From a virus, in IMG/VR virus record IMGVR_UViG_3300037244_000010, positions 1 through 59,367 of that record: a DNA stretch of 59,367 bases. One strand, written 5' to 3'. Below the pieces are notes generated by a model. The model saw nothing but the letters and a program-made list of their open reading frames with translations. It had not been told where the DNA came from and did not search any database. Positions 7,344 to 15,122 of the stretch are shown here, in pieces (position 1 is the stretch's first letter; every line of letters starts with the position of its first letter). Made by a program: the position numbers and the translations under genes.

Positions 7344-9008
7344 ATGGCCTTGTGGGACGAACCGACAGAGATCAACGACGATACAGTGTTTGGTAAACGG
7401 CTGAACGACAAGGCATTGCAGAAGATGCCGGACGCTACAGGCGGCTCGATGACGCTCCTGAATCCGCGGTATGGACTCTTGAGCGCAAGGAATCGCGGTG
7501 GTGCCCGGCCTACTCTGCCAGTTCGGGACCCTGAAAACGACCGTCCTGGCCCTGATGACCGCCTCCTTCCCTCCGACTTCATCCCCGACGTAGACGAAGA
7601 GCGCAACCGCTTCAGCCCTTACCAGCCCGTAGCGCCGTTCGGCCCCCCGTCTATCGTGGACGCTCGCGAGTGGGACTACCCTACCGGCTACAACCTTGAG
7701 ATCGTCAACCGGCATATCGTCTTGGGTGAGATGCTACGGGGCATCGTCCGGGGCTCGGGAATCATCGCCAATGAGTTGAGCGCGCGCGTCGATGAGCTGG
7801 TGAGTCTGCCGTGGAAGTTCGTCCTGAAGAACCCGGCCAAGGGCGTGAAGTCTGAGGATGACCCGCGCATCAAAGAGCTGAACGCCTTCTTCAAGATGCC
7901 TGACCGGAAGGTACCCTACCCGCAGTGGATGGAGATGATCTTTCGCGAGCGGTACACCATTGACGCCGCCACGGTCTTCATCTGGAAGAATCGGGCTGGG
8001 ACGAAGCCCTACGCGCTGGAATGTATTGACGGGAATACCATCGTTCCAAAAGTGGACGACCGCGGTCGCATCCCTGACTGGCCCTCCCTGGCCTATGTCC
8101 AGATCGTAAAGGGCCTCCCGATGGACAACTTTACCGAGCGGGAGATCGTCTACATGCCCCGGCATCGGTGGGCTCAGAATCCAATCTTCGGATACTCCGA
8201 GGTTGAGCAGATCCTGATGGAGGCTACCCAGCAGGTTCGCAAGACGATGTACATGCTCAACTTCTGGAACGAGGGAACCTGTCCTGATGTGATGGTGTGC
8301 TGCCCGGAGAACTGGACTGCTGAGCAGATTGCGCTATGGCAAGGAACGTTCGACGCACTGATGAGCGGGAATCTCAAGCTCAAGTCCAAGATGCGGTTCA
8401 TCCCTGGCGGTGGAAAGCCTTTCGAAATGAAGGGTTCGGCCGGCGACCTGCTCAAGTCGGAATACGACGAGTGGATGGCCCGCATCGTTTGCCGCGCCTT
8501 CAGGACCGACCCAAAGCCCTACATCAAAGAGCCTGAGCCGCGGGCGAACTCCGAGCAGCTTCAGGAGCAGATGCGCGCTCAAGGGCTCAACGGAGAGATG
8601 CTTTGGTGGTCGAGCCTGATGGAGCGCCTTATTTTTCTCGGATGGGGATGGGATGACATCGGCCACGCGTTCGACCAGAATGAGGAAGTGGCGGCAACCG
8701 ACCAAGCCACCATCGACACCGACAATACATCTCTCGGCGCCAGAACGATTAACGAACTACGGGACCGCGACGGCTTGGACGCGGTAGAGGGCGGCGACGT
8801 GCCGATGGTCAAGACGGGCACCGGATGGATGCCGCTGGCGGTCCTGGCGGCGCAGACCGCACTGCCTACACCAGTTGCACCGGGCGGCACCGGCGGGGCG
8901 TCAGGACCCGGAAAGAGTACCAGTAAGCCCACTCCCACGCAAAAGGAGGCCGGGACGGAAGCCGGCAACCCTTTAGCAAAGCGGGGAAGTCACTGGAGCA
9001 GTTACTAG
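7344..9008 (+). CDS. Portal protein
   Basis: A 554-residue portal of the HK97/SPP1-like type. The block GEMLRGIVRGSGIIANELSA, the wing segment with FIWKNRAGTKPYALECIDG, the REIVYMPRHRWAQNPIFGYS motif and the EPRANSEQLQEQM helix are typical. It forms the dodecameric ring through which DNA enters and to which neck and tail attach. The C-terminal ~50 residues are Gly/Thr/Pro rich and read out of phase with the downstream head gene (see that entry). Confidence 0.93.
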   Translation: MALWDEPTEINDDTVFGKRLNDKALQKMPDATGGSMTLLNPRYGLLSARNRGGARPTLPVRDPENDRPGPDDRLLPSDFIPDVDEERNRFSPYQPVAPFGPPSIVDAREWDYPTGYNLEIVNRHIVLGEMLRGIVRGSGIIANELSARVDELVSLPWKFVLKNPAKGVKSEDDPRIKELNAFFKMPDRKVPYPQWMEMIFRERYTIDAATVFIWKNRAGTKPYALECIDGNTIVPKVDDRGRIPDWPSLAYVQIVKGLPMDNFTEREIVYMPRHRWAQNPIFGYSEVEQILMEATQQVRKTMYMLNFWNEGTCPDVMVCCPENWTAEQIALWQGTFDALMSGNLKLKSKMRFIPGGGKPFEMKGSAGDLLKSEYDEWMARIVCRAFRTDPKPYIKEPEPRANSEQLQEQMRAQGLNGEMLWWSSLMERLIFLGWGWDDIGHAFDQNEEVAATDQATIDTDNTSLGARTINELRDRDGLDAVEGGDVPMVKTGTGWMPLAVLAAQTALPTPVAPGGTGGASGPGKSTSKPTPTQKEAGTEAGNPLAKRGSHWSSY

Positions 9009-9115
9009 CGGCCTACCTCAAGCGCAAAGGAAAAGAGGCGGCAGCAGGACTCACCGTCGAGAAACTGGCGAAGGCTGCGAAGAAGAAGCCAGAAGATCAG
9101 GACACGATAGACGTC

Positions 9116-9733
9116 GTGGTGGACTGGGGCGACCTGATCCCGGAGGTGACGCCTTATCTTGAAACCGATGCGGTAGCTGGCGCCACAGAGTTCTTGACCG
9201 ACCGCGGCATTGTTGAAGACTCGGACATGTGGACCAAAGTCTTAGACCAGGCGCGGCAGATGGCTCGTGAGCGCGGCGCGGAACTGGTGGGCAAGCGCAT
9301 CACAGACAAGGGCGAGATTGTTGATAATCCTGATGCCCGCTACGCCATCACAGAGACGACGCGCGAAAACCTGAGAGAGTTGATAAGCAAGTCAGTCGAT
9401 GAAGGATGGACGACGACAGAACTTCAGCACAACATCTTACAGAGCGAGGACTTCAGCGCAGCTCGGGCTCTGACCATCAGCAGGACCGAAAGCATGTACG
9501 CCTACAACCACGGCAAGCATGAGGCGGCTAAAGGCACAGGGCAGAAGTTCAAGCAGAGTTTCCCTGGCGAGGGGTGCTGTGAAGAGTGCGAAGAAAATGC
9601 AGATGCGGGTCTCATCCCTATCGACGAGGATTTCCCGTCTGGAGATGACTGCCCCCCATTTCATCCTGCGTGTAGGGACGGTATCGGCTATTCTGAAGCG
9701 AAGGACGATAGCGAATCAGAGGGAGAGGAATAG
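9116..9733 (+). CDS. Phage head morphogenesis protein (SPP1 gp7 / Mu gpF-like)
   Basis: The family is shown by a helical core (FSAARALTISRTESMYAYNH) and a Cys/His tail (GCCEECEENADAGLIP with CPPFHPACRDGIGY) typical of minor head proteins that act with the portal. I list GTG 9116 as the first standard start, giving 205 residues. However, coding-quality sequence in the same frame begins at least at 8985 (KSLEQLLAAYLKRKGKEAA) with no ATG, GTG or TTG back to the TAA at 8924. The upstream part lies -1 relative to the portal, so a frameshift fusion, a CTG start (8993 or 9065) or an assembly error is possible. Confidence 0.85.
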   Translation: MVDWGDLIPEVTPYLETDAVAGATEFLTDRGIVEDSDMWTKVLDQARQMARERGAELVGKRITDKGEIVDNPDARYAITETTRENLRELISKSVDEGWTTTELQHNILQSEDFSAARALTISRTESMYAYNHGKHEAAKGTGQKFKQSFPGEGCCEECEENADAGLIPIDEDFPSGDDCPPFHPACRDGIGYSEAKDDSESEGEE

Positions 9734-9928
9734 ATGGCGGCAACGGGACGCATAAGAATTGACGAGGAGTCAGCCTTGAAGTCTATGCCGGTGACGGCTG
9801 AGGCTATCCTGCGCTCTGCCCATGCCCTAAGGCCGATTCTTCCTGAAAAGTTCTACGGCCGGTTCATCCTGATATTCGAGGACGGCCGGCCGATTCGTTG
9901 GGAGACTCTTCAGAGCGGGAAGCTATAG
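9734..9928 (+). CDS. Small hypothetical protein
   Basis: Sixty-four residues, start directly after the head morphogenesis stop (TAG ATG). Contains GRFILIFEDGRPIRWETLQ, a beta-rich tail. Likely cotranscribed with the head genes. No family recognised. Confidence 0.55.
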   Translation: MAATGRIRIDEESALKSMPVTAEAILRSAHALRPILPEKFYGRFILIFEDGRPIRWETLQSGKL

Positions 9929-10102
9929 AGGGTTTGCTTTGCGGATGAGGTCCAATATTGCGCAAGCCTTTTCTACGTGTTCACGGTCAAGCGCATCAGT
10001 CGGCTGACTAATGGTGAGGCCATAGCGGAGCGCTATGAACAGGTCAGCGTGCGCATCTTCGATGGCTTGCCGCGTGTTGATTGGTTTCAAGTCTAGTTCC
10101 AT
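9923..10102 (-). CDS. Small hypothetical protein (moron cassette, second gene)
   Basis: Fifty-nine residues from ATG 10102, chosen because AGGAAAGGA lies just upstream; the longer frame to 10207 has no support. The product is helical and acidic (TRQAIEDAHADLFIALRYG). It is convergent with the preceding gene, overlapping by six bases, and follows 10171-10494 on the same strand. The 68-bp gap between them shows nothing further. Confidence 0.6.
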   Translation of the reverse strand: MELDLKPINTRQAIEDAHADLFIALRYGLTISQPTDALDREHVEKACAILDLIRKANPL

Positions 10103-10170
10103 GTTTTCCTTTCCTGTGCCCGGCCTGCGATTACCGCTTACGGTAAGGACCGCGCGGCGGAGGTTAAAGG

Positions 10171-10494
10171 TTACAGAGCAAAAACGCATCCGGTCATAAT
10201 GGCGCACTCTATATCTGTGACCGTCACGGGGTCCGTCGTATCCAGGAGCTTCTCGCGGACAGCTCTTGCCGCCTCGCGGGCTGCGAGTTGCTGGTAGAGA
10301 TAGCAGACGGCCTGCTCAAGAGTGTCTCCAAAAGCGTAATTGTTGAGAGTGTTGCCTGCAAAAATCATCCCGGCTGAGTAGCGCAACGGCTTACCGTTGC
10401 GGCTCTTGCTGGACTCATAGCGCACTGTGACCGCGCCCATTGTGCCATTGATAACCACTTCCTGCCCTGCATTGAGTTGCTCGTGGATTGTCAT
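10171..10494 (-). CDS. Hypothetical moron protein
   Basis: A 107-residue product with a predicted beta-rich N-terminal half (GQEVVINGTMGAVTVRYESS) and a helical half (LEQAVCYLYQQLAAREAARA). AGGAG lies 8 bases before the ATG. It is expressed from its own TTGACA promoter (10548-10575) against the direction of the head operon, the arrangement of a lysogeny-expressed or early moron. Family unknown. Confidence 0.65.
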   Translation of the reverse strand: MTIHEQLNAGQEVVINGTMGAVTVRYESSKSRNGKPLRYSAGMIFAGNTLNNYAFGDTLEQAVCYLYQQLAAREAARAVREKLLDTTDPVTVTDIECAIMTGCVFAL

Positions 10495-10535
10495 TTTTGC
10501 TGCTCCTTATGCGGTTGATTGCCAACAACCGTTTA

Positions 10536-10545
10536 GTTGATAAAC
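10536..10545. promoter_or_regulatory. Operator-like site GTTGATAAAC (left)
   Basis: GTTGATAAAC lies just downstream of the minus-strand -10 box, where a repressor would block initiation. Related sites lie at 10583-10593 (GTTTAATAAGC), 10607-10616 (GTTGATAAAC, overlapping the plus-strand -35) and 10630-10640 (GTTTAATAATC, overlapping the plus-strand -10). Confidence 0.55.
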
Positions 10546-10547
10546 CG

Positions 10548-10575
10548 AGAATAGCACCCCCACTGCGCATGTCAA
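10548..10575 (-). promoter_or_regulatory. Sigma70-type promoter for the minus-strand moron genes
   Basis: On the minus strand, TTGACA (10575-10570), a 16-base spacer and TATTCT (10553-10548). This is a near-consensus promoter aimed at 10494. Operator-like GTTGATAAAC follows immediately. Confidence 0.8.
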
Positions 10576-10607
10576 CAGAAAAGTTTAATAAGCGCATAAT
10601 ATTTATG

Positions 10608-10636
10608 TTGATAAACCCGGCGAGTGGTGGTTTAAT
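10608..10636 (+). promoter_or_regulatory. Sigma70-type promoter for the small-gene array
   Basis: TTGATA (10608-10613), a 17-base spacer and TTTAAT (10631-10636). Both hexamers are embedded in operator-like sequences, so binding there would silence it. It is divergent from the minus-strand promoter and points at 10665. Confidence 0.6.
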
Positions 10637-10664
10637 AATCCTGTTCACAGAAAGGGGTCTTGAG

Positions 10665-10940
10665 ATGACCGAAACAGAACGGATCACGAACGAAGTCATG
10701 AGCAATTGCGGATTCGATGCCAAGGGGCGTTATCACGCTCCCGAATATCCACATGCCAACGTCCTCGGCGAAGGGCCGAACGTAAGCGAGTTGCGGAACG
10801 ACGACGGCATTGCTTTCTTCACTGGCATCCGCAACGCGCTGGCCTTTGAGGTCCTGGCAGGACTCGCAATCTGGGGCTTGTGGGAGTTGCATTACCCCAT
10901 CATGGTCCTGGCCCACTGGCTGGTGGCCCATGCACGTTAA
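10665..10940 (+). CDS. Small protein with hydrophobic C-terminus
   Basis: Ninety-one residues from ATG 10665 with AAAGGGG upstream. The C-terminal third (EVLAGLAIWGLWELHYPIMV onward) is strongly hydrophobic and could be a membrane hairpin or amphipathic segment. It is the first gene after the divergent promoter. The upstream extension of the frame runs through the promoter and was rejected. Confidence 0.6.
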   Translation: MTETERITNEVMSNCGFDAKGRYHAPEYPHANVLGEGPNVSELRNDDGIAFFTGIRNALAFEVLAGLAIWGLWELHYPIMVLAHWLVAHAR

Positions 10941-11178
10941 CCTCCGCAACGCCTACCTGTGCGCTGATTGTGACGCAATCGGCGACTCGCCAGTGCAGTG
11001 CCCGGCTTGTGCGAGCCGGTTGGGCATCCTGCCTCTGATAACCGTCCTCAACAGGACCCAGAAGGCCACGTTGGTTCCAAAGGACCTCACCCACATGGAA
11101 GTGTTCGGAGTGGATGGAATAACTTGGAGTGGCTATGCAAGCCACCGCAGCGCTGCATTGGCAGCCTCAAAGGAGTAG
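10930..11178 (+). CDS. Zinc-ribbon protein
   Basis: Eighty-two residues. The N-terminus (AYLCADCDAIGDSPVQCPAC) contains two CxxC knuckles, a clear zinc ribbon. The start overlaps the preceding gene by 11 bases. Small phage proteins with this CRDCDAIGD-type signature recur in metagenomic phages from memory; role unknown. Confidence 0.65.
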   Translation: MHVNLRNAYLCADCDAIGDSPVQCPACASRLGILPLITVLNRTQKATLVPKDLTHMEVFGVDGITWSGYASHRSAALAASKE

Positions 11179-11180
11179 AC

Positions 11181-11402
11181 ATGTACCAAACCGACAGACA
11201 ACGGGACGCCGAAGCAATTGTGAGGATTCTGCACGAGGTGACAGACGATGACCGTTCAGTAGAGGGATATTGCTACTTGTGTGGGGAAATAACCCCAGAT
11301 GACCCTCCAGAAGTGCATGGAGAATCTTGCCCTTTTGGCATGGCAGACGAGTTCATCGCCAAGTACGGGACTCACCCGCCGGCAGAACCGAGGCGCGTAT
11401 GA
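11181..11402 (+). CDS. Small hypothetical protein with Cys pair
   Basis: Seventy-three residues, with AAGGAG upstream of the ATG. It contains GYCYLCGEIT and a later Cys in ESCPFGMADEFI, possibly one metal site. Stop overlaps the next start. Confidence 0.6.
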   Translation: MYQTDRQRDAEAIVRILHEVTDDDRSVEGYCYLCGEITPDDPPEVHGESCPFGMADEFIAKYGTHPPAEPRRV

Positions 11403-11575
11403 AGTCTAAAAAAACAGATAGAGGACTTGATGCGACCTTTCACCCCACTGCGGTTTCTCCAGATGGTCAGATTGGGAGCTTAGTCCTAACATTGGGAGGA
11501 GATCGCATTGAGATGACTTATGCTCAAGCGCGGGCTTTGGTGGCGGCAATCATCATGAAAGTAGGACTCGCGTGA
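11399..11575 (+). CDS. Small hypothetical protein
   Basis: Fifty-eight residues (MKSKKTDRGLDATFHPTAVS onward), ending in a helix YAQARALVAAIIMKVG. Overlaps both neighbours by four bases. Function unknown. Confidence 0.55.
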   Translation: MKSKKTDRGLDATFHPTAVSPDGQIGSLVLTLGGDRIEMTYAQARALVAAIIMKVGLA

Positions 11576-11742
11576 CGCTCCCCGAGATGATCGACGAGGT
11601 CTACGAGAAAACCCACGTTCCGATGATCGAGGTCCTGAACTTGATTGAGGACAACTGGCCGGGACACGAGACGTTCACCCCAACCCAATGCAACCTGCTC
11701 GTAAGCCTGATCGGCAGGAAGAAACAGGAGATGCAATCTTGA
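11572..11742 (+). CDS. Small hypothetical protein
   Basis: Fifty-six residues from GTG 11572 (GTGA overlap). Helical and acidic: PEMIDEVYEKTHVPMIEVLN and a C-terminal NLLVSLIGRKKQEM. Start and stop are shared with neighbours, which supports a real coupled gene despite its size. Confidence 0.55.
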   Translation: MTLPEMIDEVYEKTHVPMIEVLNLIEDNWPGHETFTPTQCNLLVSLIGRKKQEMQS

Positions 11743-11921
11743 AATACATCGTCCAAATTAAGAGCGAAGATGGCAAGCGCTATCAATCCACAATATGGAC
11801 TGACCCTTTCGGAGAGAAGCCAACTCCCGTCTCAAAGCGGCGCGCAGGAGAGGCGCTGGCATGTGCCCATCAGCTCTATCCTGCCGAGACTTATCGCATT
11901 CATCCCGTGGAGGCGAAATGA
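11739..11921 (+). CDS. Small hypothetical protein with TTG start
   Basis: Sixty residues from TTG 11739, which overlaps the preceding stop and follows AGGAG by 8 bases. The product is short, beta-like and basic (KYIVQIKSEDGKRYQSTIW). An ATG at 11688 lies inside the previous gene without its own ribosome binding site. Confidence 0.55.
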   Translation: MKYIVQIKSEDGKRYQSTIWTDPFGEKPTPVSKRRAGEALACAHQLYPAETYRIHPVEAK

Positions 11922-12451
11922 CCACCATCTACAGTGAACTGCTGGCAGCGGCCGGCACTGAGTTCTTACCCCAGGCCGAGGGCGAGCCTGACGGCCACTA
12001 CCTGCGGCGCCTTGTGCTGGCCGTGTCGAAGGCGTCAGATAGCGACTGGGAGCGCCTGAGCAAAGATGCACAGGACTGGTACAACGCCCAGGCAAAGCGC
12101 GTGAAGGCGCATCAGAATTCCGAGTATTGCCCAGGATTCATCAACCCCATCGTCGATGCCGTGGTGGATGCTGGCTGGCCCGCGGACGCACCCGCGCAAG
12201 CCGATGCCGCTATTGGCCCGGTTCCTGTCGGAGATCAGGACTCACCGCACGCTCTGAGCCCCAAGCACACCGCAACGGATGCCGTCCGCGCGCTGGTGAT
12301 GCTCCACACCGACTGGAACCAAGCGCAGATCATGCGCGAACTGGAAAGCCAAGGGCGCGTGGTCAGCATCGGGACCATCGCCACGGTGCGCAGCATGACC
12401 CTGGCGACCATCGCTGTAGCGAAGGGACTGGGAAAGTGGGTGGAGGGATGA
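11918..12451 (+). CDS. Putative DNA-binding protein of the small-gene array
   Basis: A 177-residue product. The N-terminal ~65 residues (YLRRLVLAVSKASDSDWERL and DAQDWYNAQAK) form a helical domain. The C-terminal ~55 residues (DAVRALVMLHTDWNQAQIMR followed by VSIGTIATVRSMTLATI) look like a helix-turn-helix, with IGTIATVRS as possible recognition helix. GGAGG precedes ATG 11918. It may control or organise DNA, but no named family is certain. Confidence 0.6.
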   Translation: MTTIYSELLAAAGTEFLPQAEGEPDGHYLRRLVLAVSKASDSDWERLSKDAQDWYNAQAKRVKAHQNSEYCPGFINPIVDAVVDAGWPADAPAQADAAIGPVPVGDQDSPHALSPKHTATDAVRALVMLHTDWNQAQIMRELESQGRVVSIGTIATVRSMTLATIAVAKGLGKWVEG

Positions 12452-12816
12452 GAAAGATTCACGACATAGAACTTGACGGGTATACGGGTCCTGATGGCAA
12501 GTTCCACGCTACCGGCGTATCGCTCGTGGAGAATTCACGGGACCCGCACACTGGCATCTTTGTCGATGATGGCGTGTCTCCAACTATCCTGCGGCACGAC
12601 TTCCTCGCATGGGTTCCAGACAATTTACTTCGTCAGTGGAAACTCGTAGTCGAACCTGAGCGCAAGGAGATTGTAGCCACAGTGACGGCGGAAGCGATAA
12701 ACGCTCGCGTCGGTATTGACAGGATCAGTGAGCGCATCGAATTGCAACTCAGCAAGATATTCGCTCGCGTCCCGTCTCTGACTAAAGCTATCGAGCATCA
12801 CTGGAAGCCGCTATGA
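12448..12816 (+). CDS. Hypothetical protein
   Basis: A 122-residue product from ATG 12448 (ATGA overlap, GGAGGG upstream). The first half is beta-like with DGKFHATGVSLVENSRD, the second half helical with NARVGIDRISERIELQLSKI, resembling a coiled coil. No family recognised. Confidence 0.55.
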   Translation: MRKIHDIELDGYTGPDGKFHATGVSLVENSRDPHTGIFVDDGVSPTILRHDFLAWVPDNLLRQWKLVVEPERKEIVATVTAEAINARVGIDRISERIELQLSKIFARVPSLTKAIEHHWKPL

Positions 12817-12938
12817 GCATCCCACGTCTACCGGGCCGTATGCGCTTTGCACGCGGTCCTCGTCACGTCTTGCGAGTCCTGAAGTACATGCAGAGGATTG
12901 CGCGGGCACTCAACAAACAGAAAGCGAGGTCGAAATGA
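12813..12938 (+). CDS. Tiny basic protein
   Basis: Forty-one residues with about thirteen Arg/Lys (MRFARGPRHVLRVLKYMQ). Both ends overlap neighbours by four bases. Could bind nucleic acid; no family recognised. An inverted CAGGACYC copy lies inside. Confidence 0.5.
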   Translation: MSIPRLPGRMRFARGPRHVLRVLKYMQRIARALNKQKARSK

Positions 12939-13105
12939 GCAAAGAAATCATTGAAGCAGGCTGGGCGCTGGTTTTAGGTTTTATTCTCAGCAATCCGCTA
13001 TGGTGGTTTTACTACTGGACTAATCAGAAAATGCGGATAGCCAAATGGGAGCGCGACAAAACAGTGAGGGCTATTCGCCTTGAAATGATGAGGTCAAAAC
13101 GATGA
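12935..13105 (+). CDS. Small single-pass membrane protein
   Basis: Fifty-six residues with one hydrophobic segment at ~8-29 (AGWALVLGFILSNPLWWFYY) followed by a positively charged tail, predicting N-out/C-in. It could be a holin-like or host-modifying protein, but the real lysis genes lie at 41-43 kb. Overlaps both neighbours by four bases. Confidence 0.6.
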   Translation: MSKEIIEAGWALVLGFILSNPLWWFYYWTNQKMRIAKWERDKTVRAIRLEMMRSKR

Positions 13106-13509
13106 GCAATACACCATGGGATACATTTCACGGCCCAACGTGCAAAGGATGCTATGCTCTCGGCACAGCGTGCGGTCATTGCGATAAATGCAAATGGGAG
13201 TGCGAACAATTGGGAATAGGCGCTAATCCTGATTGCACTGTTGAAGTAGTCGCCGCAACTCCAAAGCCTCCTATTCATCCCGTTGAGGTGCGCATCTCTA
13301 TCGGAGGCGATGATTGGCAGTATGTGCGTGGAGTCTTGAGTGAGTTGGCGGCAGAAGCTGGATGGCGTGATGCTGATTCATTCCATATGATGAGCGGTGG
13401 CGCTGGAGGTAGCTATTCGGCAACCGTGGCAAAGCGTAATGTGACTCCCGAACAGTTCCGCAAAGAGTTAGATGACTGGTTCACTGCGGAGAAAGCGAAG
13501 GCGAAATGA
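13102..13509 (+). CDS. Hypothetical protein with Cys-rich N-terminus
   Basis: A 135-residue product. Residues ~14-45 hold seven Cys (CKGCYALGTACGHCDKCKWE and later), probably two metal sites. The rest is an alpha/beta domain (VRISIGGDDWQYVRGVLSEL). Coupled to both neighbours by ATGA. No family recognised. Confidence 0.6.
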   Translation: MSNTPWDTFHGPTCKGCYALGTACGHCDKCKWECEQLGIGANPDCTVEVVAATPKPPIHPVEVRISIGGDDWQYVRGVLSELAAEAGWRDADSFHMMSGGAGGSYSATVAKRNVTPEQFRKELDDWFTAEKAKAK

Positions 13510-13832
13510 AGGCAGCAATCAATGGATCAGTCCCGATGAAGAAACTCACCATCAAGATGTTTGCACCCGGCAACAGGACCCACAAGACCGTCATCCTGGC
13601 AGCCGGCAAAGGCAAAGTGTTCAAGCCCGGAGGCGAGTTCGACGTGCTGTCCAACGTGGCCGACTCACTGGAAACGCAGTTCCCTAACGACGAGTTCCGC
13701 ATGGTCCAGGTTGGCCCGGCGGCGTTCAATTTCGTATGGGAGCGCAAGAAGACGCTCGAAGAGGTAGCCGATAGGGTGATGATCGGCGGGATGCACCTGG
13801 GCGAAGTGGCAACTGTGGAGGTGGGCCAATGA
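13506..13832 (+). CDS. Hypothetical protein
   Basis: Up to 108 residues from ATG 13506 (ATGA coupling). A second in-frame ATG at 13536 (MKKLTIKMFAPGNRT) is an equally plausible start. Mixed alpha/beta, no motif identified. A CAGGACCC octamer supplies the NRT tripeptide near residue 24. Confidence 0.55.
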   Translation: MKAAINGSVPMKKLTIKMFAPGNRTHKTVILAAGKGKVFKPGGEFDVLSNVADSLETQFPNDEFRMVQVGPAAFNFVWERKKTLEEVADRVMIGGMHLGEVATVEVGQ

Positions 13833-14035
13833 AACAGGTAATTATCCTTTTAGCGCTCGCGTGCGTGATGTGGTTCTTGGCTGCGATGATTCATCCGGTC
13901 CCGACTAGCGTTCATTCGCATCCAAACACTTGGGATGGAATTGAGGGACATCCAGATTGCACAGACAACGGGCATCCTTCACCAACAGAGTCCGGCGTCA
14001 CCATCAGCGACCAGTACACGGATGCTTGCAGATGA
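13829..14035 (+). CDS. Small exported or membrane-anchored protein
   Basis: Sixty-eight residues. The N-terminal KQVIILLALACVMWFLAAMI is a signal anchor or signal peptide; the remaining ~45 residues are His, Pro and Asp rich and hold two Cys (PDCTD and DAC). It is likely located on the outer face of the inner membrane, as for superinfection-exclusion proteins, but that role is guesswork. Confidence 0.55.
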   Translation: MKQVIILLALACVMWFLAAMIHPVPTSVHSHPNTWDGIEGHPDCTDNGHPSPTESGVTISDQYTDACR

Positions 14036-14086
14036 GCGGTGGAGGCTGGCAAACAGAAAAGAAGCTCGGACTATGGAGGTAGCACC

Positions 14087-14485
14087 TTGGAATATGAAGC
14101 AGTGGTTTTGATTGCAGACGGTACGGTGGATCAGGAAAACGACTCAATCTCAATCGAGAATGTGTCCTTTACGAATCCTGTCCGTGTCGTCAAAGACTTC
14201 GGCATCAAACGGTCTATCGGCAAAGCTGTCCTCTCGGTAAAAGGGAAGACTCTCGTAGCCAAGATCAGCATCCCGTTTGCTGACGAGATGAATCATGGCC
14301 CGTTCAAGGATTACATTCCGTCCATCGGCGGTGGCTGTGATCCGGTCAAGCCTGATGGCAATAAGGTCAGGACTATCACGAATCTGCGCATCTATGAGAT
14401 TGCGCTCACCGAGAAGCCCAACAGCGACCCGCGCATCAAGTCGCTTGTCGAGCAGTTCAGGACTCAACGCGTAGAATCTCGTTAG
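14087..14485 (+). CDS. Hypothetical protein
   Basis: About 132 residues from TTG 14087, which follows GGAGGT by six bases; a GTG at 14039 is the alternative. The product is beta-rich (IADGTVDQENDSISIENVSF). It closes the small-gene array and is followed by a terminator. A 16-codon frame at 14032-14079 with ATGA overlap lies just upstream and may only be chance. Confidence 0.55.
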   Translation: MEYEAVVLIADGTVDQENDSISIENVSFTNPVRVVKDFGIKRSIGKAVLSVKGKTLVAKISIPFADEMNHGPFKDYIPSIGGGCDPVKPDGNKVRTITNLRIYEIALTEKPNSDPRIKSLVEQFRTQRVESR

Positions 14486-14526
14486 ACCGGTGGTACCGGC
14501 GACCTCCTTGGAACACATGGTCCTCC

Positions 14527-14565
14527 TGCCCGGCATCCTGCGAAGATGTCGGGCTCTTTTTTGCG
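14527..14565 (+). terminator. Terminator of the small-gene array
   Basis: GCCCGGCATC and GATGTCGGGC form a ten-pair stem, followed by CTTTTTT. A TATACT -10-like box at ~14568 follows directly and may start the next transcript. Confidence 0.85.
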
Positions 14566-14617
14566 CTATACTCCTGTCAGTCAGTTCATCGACTACTTAC
14601 CTACGCAGGAGAAAATC

Positions 14618-15109
14618 ATGAGTCCTATCACCTTTCGCAACTCGAAGATCGTCTACTACGGCCCTCACGAGTGTCCCAACTGCGGTGTCCTGATTGTCAA
14701 GATGGGCACAGAGTTCGGCGGCACCGCGTTCACCAATCCCGAAGGCCCCATCTACCCCAACACTGAATGGCATCCGCATGTGTGCGACCCGGCGCTTGTC
14801 AGGACCCGAAAGGGATTCTCCGCGCAGTCCAGGGTTCTGATTGACTTCCCCCAAGCCTTCGCCGGCAAGATCGGCCAGCTTGGATATGTGATCTTCGGAG
14901 AACCCATCAATCCGAACGTTCAAGGCGGAAGCTACCTATGCGTGAGTACCAACCAGAACTTTTCCGATACTGCGGAGGGTGCATGGCTGGGAGCATTGGA
15001 GCGCATTGAAAAGGGATGGCCGTCCTGGCATATTGATCTCGGCCACTACAATCCCACGTCACGGTTCGGCGACGACCTCGACCGCCTGCCAGAATGCCCT
15101 GAACCATAG
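14618..15109 (+). CDS. Hypothetical protein with zinc-ribbon start
   Basis: A 163-residue product from ATG 14618, preceded by CAGGAG. Residues ~16-21 hold CPNC with a later WHPHVC, possibly one zinc site. It lies between two transcription signals, alone in its unit, just before the prohead protease. No family recognised. Confidence 0.6.
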   Translation: MSPITFRNSKIVYYGPHECPNCGVLIVKMGTEFGGTAFTNPEGPIYPNTEWHPHVCDPALVRTRKGFSAQSRVLIDFPQAFAGKIGQLGYVIFGEPINPNVQGGSYLCVSTNQNFSDTAEGAWLGALERIEKGWPSWHIDLGHYNPTSRFGDDLDRLPECPEP

Positions 15110-15122
15110 CCCCTCGGTGCTG

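Noticed and set aside
8936-8985. Classical -1 slippery heptamer at the portal end
   Set aside because: Runs such as CAAAAGG and CGGGGA do not fit X XXY YYZ in the portal frame.
14032-14079. 16-codon frame with ATGA overlap
   Set aside because: Too short to support alone; mentioned only as a possible leader.
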